64,000 nt of DNA, taken from the NCBI RefSeq assembly GCF_000173915.1, contig NZ_ACDZ02000006.1:116992-180991 (forward strand), read 5' to 3'. The translations under genes and the position numbers were made by a program. The DNA comes from Gemella haemolysans ATCC 10379 (GTDB taxonomy: Bacteria > Bacillota > Bacilli > Staphylococcales > Gemellaceae). Below are positions 22,101 to 29,705 of this stretch, one piece after another. The first letter of the stretch is position 1; every line of letters begins with the position of its first letter. The notes under the pieces were generated by a model. It was not told where the DNA came from. It saw nothing but the letters and a program-made list of their open reading frames with translations, and did not search any database.

Positions 22101-22656
22101 GCAAATTACCGATCTTGTAGAAGCGAAAGAAAAACTAGAAGAGACTATTGCAGAGATTGATAAAGAAGTAAAAGAACGCTTCTTAACGACATTTGTTCAA
22201 GTAGCAGAGAATTTTAATAAAATATTTAAAGAACTTTTCAAAGGTGGTTATGCGGATATGACATTAGAATCACCAAACGATATATTAAATACTGGAATAG
22301 TAATAGAAGCTTCACCTCCTGGTAAAAAACTTCAAAATCTTTCATTATTATCAGGTGGAGAGAAATCTTTAACTGCGATAAGTTTATTGTTTGCAATATT
22401 GCAAGTTAAAAATCCACCATTTGTAGTGCTAGATGAGGTAGAAGCGGCACTAGATGAAGAAAATGTTAATAGATTTGCTAAATTCTTAAAAGTTTATTCA
22501 GAGAATAATCAGTTCTTAGTTATTACGCATAGACGAGGAACTATGGAAGCTATGGATACTTTATACGGAGTAACAATGCAAGAAAAAGGTATTAGTTATA
22601 TCTTAGAATTAGAGTTAAAAGATGTTATCGAGAACTTTGAAGAGGTAGTAGAGTAG
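19102..22656 (+). CDS. smc: Chromosome partition protein SMC
   Basis: The core condensin ATPase that organises the chromosome with ScpA and ScpB. Walker A GPNGSGKSN is at residues 32-40. Long coiled coils span about 165-500 and 680-1010, with a hinge near 500-665 (ITGGAINKN region). The C-terminal head has the signature LSGGEKSLTAIS and Walker B FVVLDEVEAALDEEN. Full length at 1,184 aa. ScpA and ScpB are not in the window. Confidence 0.97.
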   Translation: MKLAKVEVTGFKSFQKKTTFEFKNNLIGVVGPNGSGKSNIIDAIRWVLGEQSAKNLRGSSMKDVIFSGTEDAKRKNFAEVAVTFSNGEDSCEIKRRLYRNGDSEYYIDNKRAKLKDITDMYLDLGINKESYSIITQGKVEDIISSKPVDRRAIIEEASGVLKYKNKKKETNLKLEKTNDNLMRLNDIFLEISGRYEILEDQKNKTQKYLDYSKELEEKDILLNVYNIAEYQKRLADLLQVKHEKESEKLGLESRQEELIKDLEAIKNSLVSLDRTYMKYHDEELELVQKKESLQSQLSVIQERKNNRTLRSEKINDDIKYLSERKQNLENKLAERENLNAEIKSKIQKINKEISSLESGEESKLELIERKIEELKDNYYSLINEETKLENSIEFAKKNLESADENSKEILDNIERQKQVLGIKTEELVAATEEQKVLNEQLANLQKELDILVEKNILINSNGKNIEEQIRTGYNFKSNLENRKKFLEDQINNLSFYNIGVKEILANKNALAGVHNSVANIVEFDNEYAVAIDIALGQAQQNIIVENENVAKECINHLKKTNKGRVTFLPLNNIKAKAIASDVYRTVVNEEGFINIAENLISVDSKYKNIISHLLGLVLIVDNMDNANRIARKINFRNRIITLDGQIINSGGSITGGAINKNNNSSIKHKAELDELSQNLVKINDKIEKLVNEKSLLERQQQEVMDEILNYKSVKEEAILKLKQLELSINHKNSEISDIKVNIELNEKKLLEFKDNEDNSSNIVELTQSLEKIRKELQKLDEKIKEESSKKQNAQSAEELFLEKIAELKIEKSKLEETTKYGLELIESLLADITDINEQLTRLEMSKDAESLSEEDEQKILENNSKVIAECGERLTTLKTLLSDLDMEKTGLFKREKEITVAQQRNNESLRQKTSEFEKLTVEQTKIEVKIDEYLENLVTNYNVTYESVSNRLTAENIEEVPSYKDDVVRLRKEIVDLGNINLNAIAEFEEIKERYDFYNEQITDLVEAKEKLEETIAEIDKEVKERFLTTFVQVAENFNKIFKELFKGGYADMTLESPNDILNTGIVIEASPPGKKLQNLSLLSGGEKSLTAISLLFAILQVKNPPFVVLDEVEAALDEENVNRFAKFLKVYSENNQFLVITHRRGTMEAMDTLYGVTMQEKGISYILELELKDVIENFEEVVE

Positions 22657-22680
22657 TAGGTAAAATTTTATAATAAGTTA

Positions 22681-22716
22681 AAAGACACGGTTAAGTTTGA
22701 TCTTAACTGTGTCTTT
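22681..22716. terminator. Bidirectional terminator between smc and the TDT gene
   Basis: Stem AAAGACACGGTTAAG paired with CTTAACTGTGTCTTT, T-run on the plus strand. It also lies just past the convergent minus gene. Confidence 0.85.
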
Positions 22717-22722
22717 TTTAAC

Positions 22723-23634
22723 TTAATTTGAATAAGATAAATTCTTAATAAATCCATACCAAACATAAATTACAATAATTATTGCCAGCAATTCACTTAG
22801 ATGAATTAAAATATTTAGAATAGAAAATTCAGCTAGTTGATAATAAACCCCAGTTTTCTGAAATGATATCGCGCAAATCACTAATGGGAATGTAAAAGCA
22901 GAAAAGCTAGGGTAGAATTTTCTTTTTAGCAGATATGGTAATTGAAATAAGACAAATATAAACAATAATATTGTAAGTGGTATTAGTATTGCTAGTATTA
23001 TGTTACTTTTTTGAGTTACTCCAATCATATAACTAGCTAGTAAGAGTCCACCAGGTGCTGAGAATACAGTAATAGTAGGGTAATCTCCATCTTTATAATG
23101 TTTATATTTATAGACTCTATAAAGAACAAAAGGTAATAATAATAAATAGTTAATATAAGAAAAGTAGAAGTAAATTAATCCTAGCATTTCTAAGTTGTAA
23201 TTTATTGCTGTTACTGTCACAACAGCTGGCCCAACAAAGGTAATAAACCAAGTTGGATAGATTTTACTTATATGTCTTTCTTTTATTATAAAATTATAAA
23301 TTGCATAGCAAACAACACAAAAATCTAGAAAGATTCCAATTATCCATACTGGCATACTCAATAGTCCAATATATTTTTTTGAAAATGAAGCAAGTAGCAT
23401 AATACTCATAGGGTATGTTGCCATTACTGTCGCTACAACCGGATTTTCCATTTCTTTTTTTAATTTGTCAAATCCCAACACAAACTTAATAGTTAAAAGT
23501 ACAATTATTATCAAAGATAATAGATTAAATAATAACTGTAGGGAAGATGAATATGGTTGTAATAAATTTCCTAATGCAGCAGAACCTAATGCTAAACCTG
23601 CAATTGGTGTAGGTAAATTTTTAATTATATTCAT
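22723..23634 (-). CDS. TDT (TehA/SLAC1-like) family transporter
   Basis: A 303-aa protein with about ten hydrophobic segments. It starts MNIIKNLPTPIAGLALGSAALGN in the way typical of the tellurite-resistance/dicarboxylate transporter family, and has NPVVATVMATYPMS near residue 63. Family members move anions or tellurite; the substrate here is unknown. The start follows TAGGAG. It is divergent from the TetR regulator and may be under its control. Confidence 0.8.
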   Translation of the reverse strand: MNIIKNLPTPIAGLALGSAALGNLLQPYSSSLQLLFNLLSLIIIVLLTIKFVLGFDKLKKEMENPVVATVMATYPMSIMLLASFSKKYIGLLSMPVWIIGIFLDFCVVCYAIYNFIIKERHISKIYPTWFITFVGPAVVTVTAINYNLEMLGLIYFYFSYINYLLLLPFVLYRVYKYKHYKDGDYPTITVFSAPGGLLLASYMIGVTQKSNIILAILIPLTILLFIFVLFQLPYLLKRKFYPSFSAFTFPLVICAISFQKTGVYYQLAEFSILNILIHLSELLAIIIVIYVWYGFIKNLSYSN

Positions 23635-23663
23635 AAATAACTCCTAATTTTTATTCTACTTTT

Positions 23664-23692
23664 ATTGTATAAGATTTCTTGTAATAATTCAA
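23664..23692 (-). promoter_or_regulatory. Promoter of the TDT transporter gene
   Basis: On the minus strand TTGAAT (23687-23692), 17-base spacer, TACAAT (23664-23669), 30 bases before the ATG. Confidence 0.65.
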
Positions 23693-23703
23693 TAATTTTT
23701 CTG

Positions 23704-23732
23704 TTGACATTTCATACAAAATAATTTACAAT
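23704..23732 (+). promoter_or_regulatory. Promoter of the tetR-ABC exporter operon
   Basis: TTGACA (23704-23709), 17-base spacer, TACAAT (23727-23732). It lies 12 bases from the divergent promoter, so one bound regulator could affect both. Confidence 0.8.
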
Positions 23733-23768
23733 AAGAAACAAGTGTTACCTATTAATGGAGGTTTGAAT

Positions 23769-24344
23769 ATGGCACCAAAATTTAAATTTACTAAAGAAGA
23801 GGTCTTGACTGTAACTATAGATTTTATAAGAGAAAATGGAATAGAAGCATTAACTGCAAGAGAGTTAGCTAAAAAATTGGAGTCATCTACTAAAGTAATA
23901 TTTAGTTTGTTCTCTAATATGAAAAATTTAGAAGATGAAGCAAAGTTTGTTGCAGAAAATATTTTTTCAGAAAAAGTCAATTTAGCTTTAAAAGATGATA
24001 GTCCGTTTAAACGATTAGGAGTAGAGTATATATTATTTTCAAAAAATGAACCTAAATTATTTCAGTGGTTATTTATGAAAAAAGGTATAGAAGTAGGAAG
24101 TTTTAAAGATTTTCTTCCAATGAGAGACTATGAATATAGATCAGTAATTGAGTCTATAGATGAAGAGTATAAAATTTCAATAGAAAATGCAAAAAAATTT
24201 TATGAGCACTTATTTATATATAGTCACGGTATTGCAACATTAACAGTTACGGGAATATATAATTTTACATCGACTGAAATTATTGAGTACATGGCAGAAA
24301 TAGCTAAAAGTTTAATAGTACAATATTTAAAGGAGATTGATTAA
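23769..24344 (+). CDS. TetR-family transcriptional regulator
   Basis: An N-terminal helix-turn-helix is seen in IDFIRENGIEALTARELAKKLESSTKVIFSLFSNMKNLEDEA, with T-A-R-E-L-A at the recognition region. The C-terminal part is the variable ligand domain. The ATG at 23769 is preferred because GGAGG lies 7 bases upstream; an earlier in-frame GTG (23742) lacks one and sits close to the -10. The product is 191 aa. It lies directly against the ABC gene and is probably its repressor. Confidence 0.85.
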   Translation: MAPKFKFTKEEVLTVTIDFIRENGIEALTARELAKKLESSTKVIFSLFSNMKNLEDEAKFVAENIFSEKVNLALKDDSPFKRLGVEYILFSKNEPKLFQWLFMKKGIEVGSFKDFLPMRDYEYRSVIESIDEEYKISIENAKKFYEHLFIYSHGIATLTVTGIYNFTSTEIIEYMAEIAKSLIVQYLKEID

Positions 24345-25025
24345 ATGATTACAGCAAAAAATATTAAGAAAAAATATAATGATCAAGAAGTTTTAAGGGG
24401 AATAGATTTAAAAATTGATAAAAATGAATTTGTTGTTATACTTGGGGCTTCAGGTTCAGGGAAATCTACATTATTAAATATTTTATCTGGTTTAGAAAAG
24501 TCAGATTCAGGAGAAGTTGTATATGATAATGAGTCTATAAGTGATTACTCAGAAAAACAATTAACAAAGTTTCGTAAAGATAAAATAGGATTTGTTTTCC
24601 AACAATATTATTTATTAAATAATTTAACAGTAGAACAAAATGTTAAAGTAGGAGCTAATTTAGCAAATAATAAAGAATATGTTGATATTATAAAGGAATT
24701 AGGTTTAGAAGATAAATTAAGTAAATATCCAAATGAGTTATCTGGAGGAGAGCAACAGCGTGTTTCAATTGCGAGAGCATTAGCTAAGAAGCCAACTGTA
24801 CTATTTTTAGATGAACCAACAGGAGCTTTAGATGAGGTGACTGGAAGAAAAATATTAGAGTACTTATTAAAACTAAAAGATAAATCAAACTTTACAATGA
24901 TAATGGTAACTCATAATGAGAATATTGCTGAACTTTCAAATAAGATAATTCATGTAGGTAGTGGTAGAGTAACTTCTATTGAAGAAAACCGTACACCTAA
25001 ATCTGTAAAAGAAATAGGGTGGTAA
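24345..25025 (+). CDS. ABC transporter ATPase, MacB/LolD-type
   Basis: A 226-aa ATPase with Walker A GASGSGKST (near 33), Q-loop FVFQQYYLL, signature LSGGEQQRVSIARAL and Walker B VLFLDEPTGALDE. The LNNLTVEQNV and EPTGALDE motifs mark the type that pairs with FtsX-like permeases in peptide or lipoprotein export. It starts on the base after the tetR stop. Confidence 0.9.
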   Translation: MITAKNIKKKYNDQEVLRGIDLKIDKNEFVVILGASGSGKSTLLNILSGLEKSDSGEVVYDNESISDYSEKQLTKFRKDKIGFVFQQYYLLNNLTVEQNVKVGANLANNKEYVDIIKELGLEDKLSKYPNELSGGEQQRVSIARALAKKPTVLFLDEPTGALDEVTGRKILEYLLKLKDKSNFTMIMVTHNENIAELSNKIIHVGSGRVTSIEENRTPKSVKEIGW

Positions 25026-25029
25026 TAAT

Positions 25030-26172
25030 ATGCTAGTACAGTTAAAAGATTTAAGAAAAGCAATTGCAGTAGTGATAGTAAGTTTTTGTGCGATATTTAT
25101 AACTACACTTTTTTCTAACTTATATTTAGATTTGAAAGGCCTAGATATTACGGGATTTAATATAATGCAGAAAAAGTTCTATGATGCTCAGCTTATTGTT
25201 TCCAAATTTGTAATAATTATAACAGGAACTGTCTTATCAATAAGTGCAGCCGTAATGTTAATATTTTATATAAAACAATTTATTGATGATTCTAAACATA
25301 AAATTGGAATATTAAAAGCTCAAGGTTACAGTAATAACTTTATAGCATCTAAGTTTTCTATTTTTGGATTTTTGGTATTTTTAGGTTCATTATTAGGGTA
25401 TAGTAGTTCACATTTATTTATGCCGAAATTTTATGAGAGTAGAAATACAGATAATATATTATCTGAACTTACAATGAATTTTCATCCTAAACTTTTATTA
25501 ATAATGGTTATATTACCATCACTATTGTTTTTAGTAATATCAATCGTGTATGTACTGTTTAATTTAAATGTACCAACGATTAACTTGCTTAAACAAATAA
25601 ATTCAACAAATAAAAAAATTAGAAAAAGAAGATTTAGACAATATAAAAACTTTTTTAAAGAATTAAGAGCAACAGTATTATTTAGTAATAAAACCCTATT
25701 ATTCTTTGTTATTTTTGCTGCATTATCATTTTCTTCAATGATTCAAATGGCATTTGGTATGAGAGATTTTGTTGATGGAACAATAAGAATTATGATGATG
25801 ATAATAGGTGTGATATTATCGCTATCAATATTATTAATTTCATTAGAAGTGATTGCTAGTAGTAATATAAAAAATATATCTATTTTAAATATTATGGGCT
25901 TTTCAAAAAGTGAATGTTCAAAAATAGTATTATCAGGTTATAGAGTGGTAGCATATATAGGTTTTGCTGTAGGAACAGTTTATCAGTATTTTTTAATAAG
26001 AGTATTACTAAAAGTTTTATCTAAAAAATTAGATAGCGAAACAACATATAACTTTGATTTAATTTCAGTAATTGGTAGTTTTATAGTATTTGTATTAATA
26101 TATGAAATCTTTATTTTATACTATAGTAATAAGATAAAAGGTTTAAATGTTAAAAAAATTATGATGGAATAA
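25030..26172 (+). CDS. FtsX-like ABC permease
   Basis: A 380-aa integral membrane protein. It has an N-terminal helix, a three-helix FtsX core near 55-175 (HKIGILKAQGYSNNFIASKFSIFGFL), then a second half with helices near 225, 255, 290 and 345 (NISILNIMGFSKSECSKIVLSGYRV). It has two internally similar halves but lacks the large extracellular domain of bacitracin-type permeases. It works with the preceding ATPase; the substrate is unknown. Confidence 0.8.
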   Translation: MLVQLKDLRKAIAVVIVSFCAIFITTLFSNLYLDLKGLDITGFNIMQKKFYDAQLIVSKFVIIITGTVLSISAAVMLIFYIKQFIDDSKHKIGILKAQGYSNNFIASKFSIFGFLVFLGSLLGYSSSHLFMPKFYESRNTDNILSELTMNFHPKLLLIMVILPSLLFLVISIVYVLFNLNVPTINLLKQINSTNKKIRKRRFRQYKNFFKELRATVLFSNKTLLFFVIFAALSFSSMIQMAFGMRDFVDGTIRIMMMIIGVILSLSILLISLEVIASSNIKNISILNIMGFSKSECSKIVLSGYRVVAYIGFAVGTVYQYFLIRVLLKVLSKKLDSETTYNFDLISVIGSFIVFVLIYEIFILYYSNKIKGLNVKKIMME

Positions 26173-26175
26173 AAA

Positions 26176-26213
26176 TAACAACTCCTTGTATATTTATACA
26201 GGGAGTTGTTTTA
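26176..26213. terminator. Bidirectional terminator between the exporter and the metal-binding lipoprotein gene
   Basis: Stem AACAACTCCTTGTATA/TATACAGGGAGTTGTT. T-rich on the plus strand, A/T-rich on the other side. Confidence 0.8.
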
Positions 26214-26220
26214 GGAGTAA

Positions 26221-27171
26221 TTATTTAGCTAAACCTTCAGAAATTTTATCTAAGTTCCATTTCATCATGCTGTAGTAGCTATCTCCATTTTGTCCTGGTT
26301 CAGCGATTGAATCAGTGAAGATTTTTTCATAAATTGGAATATTAGTATCTTTTGATACAGTTTGCATTGGACGTTCATCAACACTACTTTCTACGAATAG
26401 TGAAGGTACTTTAGTTTTACGTAATTTTTCAACTAGAGTTTTGATTTGATCTGGAGTTCCTTCTTCTTCAGTATTGATTTCCCAAATGTAAGCTGAAGGT
26501 ACGTTATATGCTTTAGAGAAATATTTAAAAGCTCCTTCACTAGTTACTATCATTTTTTTCTCTGCTGGAATATTGTTAAATTTATCTTTAGATTCTTTAT
26601 CTAATTTAGATAGTTTTTCTAAATATGTTTTTAGATTTGCTTCATAGAAATCTTTATTTTTAGGATCTTTAGCTTCTAATTGTTTAGCAATATTTTTAGC
26701 GTATATCATACCATTTTCAAGGTTTAACCAAGCATGTGGATCTTCTTTACCTTTTTCATGTTGACCTTCAAGGTAAATTACATCAACACCTTCACTAACA
26801 GCATAGTAATCTTTATTTTCTTCTTTTTTAGCGTTTTGAACTAATTTTGTAAACCAAGCATTACCACCAGTTTCCAGGTTTATACCGTTGTATAAGATAA
26901 GGTTTGCCTCAGATGTTTTCTTAACATCATCAGGAAGCGGTTCATATTCGTGTGGATCTTGACCAACTGGAACGATACTGTGTAAATCAATTTTATCACC
27001 GGCGATATTTTTTGTAATATCGGCGATAATAGAGTTAGTTGCTACTACTTTTAGTTTAGTAGCTTCGTTAGAACTAGAACCTTGCTTAGCGCTAGAACAA
27101 GCAAATAGTCCAACAGCTAGTGTGAAAATAAGCGCTAGAAAACTTAATTTTTTAAAACCTAATTTTTTCAT
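26221..27171 (-). CDS. Metal ABC transporter substrate-binding lipoprotein (PsaA/MntC-like)
   Basis: A cluster A-1 binding protein for Mn(II) or Zn(II). The signal ends in the lipobox LFAC (Cys about residue 25). Likely ligands are His in DPHEYEP, His in DPHAWLN, Glu in the INTEEEGTP loop and Asp in the FTDSIAEPG segment, the His-His-Glu-Asp set of PsaA/MntC. It lacks the long His-rich loop of zinc-specific ZnuA/AdcA, which favours manganese. GGAGG precedes the ATG. It is separated by 216 bases from the permease gene, and the regulatory DNA in that gap may give it separate control. Confidence 0.9.
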   Translation of the reverse strand: MKKLGFKKLSFLALIFTLAVGLFACSSAKQGSSSNEATKLKVVATNSIIADITKNIAGDKIDLHSIVPVGQDPHEYEPLPDDVKKTSEANLILYNGINLETGGNAWFTKLVQNAKKEENKDYYAVSEGVDVIYLEGQHEKGKEDPHAWLNLENGMIYAKNIAKQLEAKDPKNKDFYEANLKTYLEKLSKLDKESKDKFNNIPAEKKMIVTSEGAFKYFSKAYNVPSAYIWEINTEEEGTPDQIKTLVEKLRKTKVPSLFVESSVDERPMQTVSKDTNIPIYEKIFTDSIAEPGQNGDSYYSMMKWNLDKISEGLAK

Positions 27172-27230
27172 ATTATAGGCCTCCTTTATTTATTTTATAA
27201 TTTTATTCAAAAATAAAATAGATTTACATA

Positions 27231-27249
27231 ACTAATAATAATCATTATC
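27231..27249. promoter_or_regulatory. Fur-family-like box upstream of the metal-binding lipoprotein gene
   Basis: A 19-base site matching the classical Fur consensus at 16 of 19 positions, with the right half ATCATTATC perfect. It lies 60-78 bases before the lipoprotein start. It overlaps a short ORF, so the match may be incidental. Confidence 0.35.
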
Positions 27250-27264
27250 AATTAAAACTTTCAT
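27232..27264 (-). CDS. Possible 10-aa leader peptide MKVLIDNDYY
   Basis: ATG at 27264 (minus) preceded by AGAGGT at a 6-base spacing, ten codons, stop at 27232-27234. The ribosome site is as good as those of real genes nearby. The peptide sits between the permease and lipoprotein genes and ends on the Fur-like box. It may be a leader peptide or chance. Confidence 0.3.
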   Translation of the reverse strand: MKVLIDNDYY

Positions 27265-27275
27265 AATAACACCTC

Positions 27276-27323
27276 TAAATAAACTTGTTTTGGAAGTATC
27301 TTATATATTAATAAGTTTATTTA
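27276..27323 (-). promoter_or_regulatory. Hairpin between permease and lipoprotein genes
   Basis: A perfect 11-bp inverted repeat TAAATAAACTT (27276-27286) and AAGTTTATTTA (27313-27323) with a 26-base loop. No T-run follows in the direction of transcription; the leader-peptide ribosome site follows instead. It could be an mRNA processing or stabilising element. Confidence 0.45.
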
Positions 27324-27387
27324 AAGGGATTATTATATTTAATATATGGTATTCTATTTTATTCGTGAATATTATTATCTAAGTTAA

Positions 27388-28221
27388 TTATTTTTTATGT
27401 TTAACAAAGCGTTGTTTTGGAGCAATAAAGAAACTTATTGCGAAAACTACGGCTAGTGTTAAAACTATACTAGATCCTGCAGCTATATTGAATGAATAAC
27501 CTATAAACAATCCTAATACAGAACAACTTGCTCCGATTGTAGATGATAAAAATATCATAGTTTTTAGGCTGTTTGCATAGAGATATGCAGTTGCTGCTGG
27601 GGTAATCAACATTGCTACAATTAAAATAGTACCAACACTTTGCATTGCAGTAACAGACACTAGAGTTAATAGTATCATTAGTAAGTAATGATAGAAATTA
27701 ACTTTCATCCCCATTGCTTTTGCTAATAGTTCATCAAATGAAGTCAAGAGTAATTCCTTGAAAAATAGTTTAATAACTAAAAGAACAAAAACTCCAACTC
27801 CTATAGTAATATACATATCTATATCTTGTACTGCTAGAATATTACCAAACAAGATATGGAAAAGGTCAGTAGAACTTTTCGCTACACTAATTAAGATAAC
27901 CCCTAGAGCTAAGAATGAACTAAATGTTATTCCTATAGCTGTGTCACTTTTAATTATAGAATTACCTTTAATGAATGTTATGATTATTGATGCTAATAGA
28001 CCAAATACAATTGCACCAATAAAGAAATCTATACCCAATATAAAAGATAGTGCCACACCAGGAAGAACTGCATGAGAGATTGCGTCTCCCATTAATGACA
28101 TTCCTCTTAGAACAATAAAACATCCAACAGCTCCAGCTACGATTCCAATAACAATAGCAGTGATTAAAGCATTTTGTAAAAAATGAAAACTATATAATCC
28201 GTCGATAAAATCTTTAATCAT
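27388..28221 (-). CDS. Metal ABC transporter permease (MntB/PsaC-like)
   Basis: A 277-aa ABC-3 family permease with about eight membrane helices and the typical [28 protein letters not shown] segment near residues 35-60. The ATG at 28221 is chosen because GGGAGGTGG lies just upstream; the ORF extends 12 codons further without support. It overlaps the end of the ATPase gene by 8 bases (ATGATTAA), implying coupling. Confidence 0.9.
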   Translation of the reverse strand: MIKDFIDGLYSFHFLQNALITAIVIGIVAGAVGCFIVLRGMSLMGDAISHAVLPGVALSFILGIDFFIGAIVFGLLASIIITFIKGNSIIKSDTAIGITFSSFLALGVILISVAKSSTDLFHILFGNILAVQDIDMYITIGVGVFVLLVIKLFFKELLLTSFDELLAKAMGMKVNFYHYLLMILLTLVSVTAMQSVGTILIVAMLITPAATAYLYANSLKTMIFLSSTIGASCSVLGLFIGYSFNIAAGSSIVLTLAVVFAISFFIAPKQRFVKHKK

Positions 28222-28942
28222 TTGTACCACCTCCCATAAAGAATAAGTCAGTACCATATGCTTTTGTTAAATTTTCTCTAGTGAAAGTTTTTTCAGTTTC
28301 ACCGTATGCAATGACTTCTTTATTTAGTAACAATACATTATCAAAATAAGAATGAACTTTTCTTAAGTCGTGATGAACAATTAATATTGTATGACCTTTT
28401 TCTCGAAGGTCTCTTAATGTATTCATTATTATTTCTTCACTAACTGAATCGATACCCACAAATGGTTCGTCTAGAAAGATATATTTTGCTTCTTGAACAA
28501 GACAACGAGCAATTAGTACACGTTGAAATTGTCCACCAGAGAGTTCACTAATTTGTCGATTAGAAAATTGTTCTAAGCCGACAATTTTTAAAGCCTCGTC
28601 AACTTTTTGCCAATCAGATTTTTTTAATTTTTTTAGTATTCCAATCTTAGAATATAAGCCAAGAGAAACGCATTCTCTAACTTTTATTGGAAAGTTATAA
28701 TCTATATTGATTTTTTGTTCAACATAAGCGACATTGTCAAGATTTTCTTTCGAAACTTTATCATCAATTGTTGTCTTACCTATTGAAGGTATTATATGTA
28801 GAACGGCTTTTATTAAGGTAGATTTACCAGCACCGTTAGGCCCTATGATACCTGTAATACCAGGTCCTGTAATTTCTAAATTAATATTAGAAAGGGCAGG
28901 TGCTTGGTTATAAGTTACAGTTAAATTTTCTATCTTTATCAT
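28214..28942 (-). CDS. Metal ABC transporter ATPase (MntA/PsaB-like)
   Basis: A 242-aa ATPase with Walker [10 protein letters not shown] near residue 37, signature [15 protein letters not shown], and Walker [18 protein letters not shown]. The [10 protein letters not shown]...VEQ pattern is that of manganese/zinc importers. First gene of the operon, under the ScaR/MntR-like promoter at 28981-29018. Confidence 0.92.
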   Translation of the reverse strand: MIKIENLTVTYNQAPALSNINLEITGPGITGIIGPNGAGKSTLIKAVLHIIPSIGKTTIDDKVSKENLDNVAYVEQKINIDYNFPIKVRECVSLGLYSKIGILKKLKKSDWQKVDEALKIVGLEQFSNRQISELSGGQFQRVLIARCLVQEAKYIFLDEPFVGIDSVSEEIIMNTLRDLREKGHTILIVHHDLRKVHSYFDNVLLLNKEVIAYGETEKTFTRENLTKAYGTDLFFMGGGTND

Positions 28943-28980
28943 ACTTGTCCCTTCTCTTCATATTTTATTGTATACATTAA

Positions 28981-29018
28981 AGTTTACCTTAGGAAAGAAA
29001 ATAAGTCAAGTAAATTTT
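28981..29018 (-). promoter_or_regulatory. Promoter and Mn-type (ScaR/PsaR/MntR) operator of the metal ABC operon
   Basis: On the minus strand TTGACT (29004-29009), 17-base spacer, TAAACT (28981-28986). The stretch 28997-29018, centred on TTTACTTGACTTA, closely resembles the operator of streptococcal ScaR/PsaR/SloR. A partial palindrome TTTCCTAAGGTAAA (28983-28996) next to the -10 resembles MntR sites. Both are DtxR-family metal-responsive repressors, so manganese repression is a fair inference. Confidence 0.65.
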
Positions 29019-29107
29019 GTTGTATTCAGAAAAAAAACATGTATACAGCTAAATATATACAGAAAAATAATAATTATTTAGTTTAAAAGTGAAAGTTTTT
29101 CAGAAAA
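29019..29107. other. AT-rich spacer beside the metal operon promoter
   Basis: No ORF with a ribosome site. It separates the metal operon promoter from the terminator of the candidate small RNA. Confidence 0.4.
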
Positions 29108-29234
29108 TAAAAAAACCTACCTTACAAAAAATATTGTAAGGTAGAAATAAGGGAGTAAATATGAAAAGTCTTTATTATAAGCTAGGGAGACTTATAATAA
29201 AAGAACATATGAAGTAATATATTAATTACTTCAC
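29108..29234 (-). ncRNA. Candidate trans-acting small RNA with anti-Shine-Dalgarno loops
   Basis: On the minus strand a promoter TTGTTT (29263-29268), 17 bases, TATACT (29240-29245, with TG one base upstream) predicts a start near 29234. Three hairpins follow: 29211-29232 (GAAGTAAT stem), 29171-29201 (11-bp stem, loop TCTCCCTAG), and an 11-bp terminator stem 29117-29144 with seven T residues. Between hairpin 2 and the terminator is unpaired CATATTTACTCCC, complementary to a ribosome site plus start codon. This layout matches Gram-positive small RNAs that block translation. No ORF lies on this transcript. Not matched to a named family. Confidence 0.6.
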
Positions 29235-29239
29235 TTATA

Positions 29240-29268
29240 AGTATAACAGAAGTATATACAAAAAACAA
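29240..29268 (-). promoter_or_regulatory. Promoter of the candidate small RNA
   Basis: TTGTTT, 17-base spacer, TATACT with an extended TG. The start would fall 1-2 bases before the first hairpin. Confidence 0.6.
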
Positions 29269-29663
29269 GAGGAAAATAAAATTTTTTTTGAAATATTGAA
29301 AAAAATTTTTGGTAAAATATTAATGAAACTCGATTTATATAAAAAGATTAAAAATTTGATAATAATGTACTAATGAGTTTGTAGTTTAACTACAAATAAT
29401 ACTATTATTACAGTAAAAAATAATCAAATTTCCATTTACTGTAAAGATGTAAATATCTTGTGTAGATGTATATATTTTAAAGATGCTAATTACTCAAAAA
29501 AAAAAATTAATGTAATATTAAGTATATAATTATAGAAAAAGTAAACAGAAATATGAAAAAATGTTTATAAAATAAGTTTAATATAAAAACATCAATACTT
29601 GGCTATAAATTTATCTTTATGATGTAATTATTTATACAATTGTATACCTTAAGAATACAGAAA
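29269..29663. other. Gene-free AT-rich region with unexplained inverted repeats
   Basis: About 400 bases without a supported gene. It holds a palindrome TTTGTAGTTTAACTACAAA (about 29378-29397), an inverted repeat TTACAGTAAA/TTTACTGTAA (29408-29417 and 29435-29444), and a perfect 14-bp palindrome TATACAATTGTATA (29633-29646). A 16-codon ORF without a good ribosome site lies at 29323-29373. Confidence 0.45.
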
Positions 29664-29700
29664 ATAAAAAGAAGTTAGTTTTTAAATTCTAACTTCTTTA
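29664..29700 (-). terminator. Terminator after glmM
   Basis: 11-bp stem AAAGAAGTTAG/CTAACTTCTTT with T-rich tail on the minus strand. Confidence 0.85.
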
Positions 29701-29705
29701 CATTT

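Noticed and set aside
29161..29217. 18-aa peptide as a confident gene
   Set aside because: Its ribosome site is explained as the complement of the small RNA's C-rich region; kept only as an alternative.
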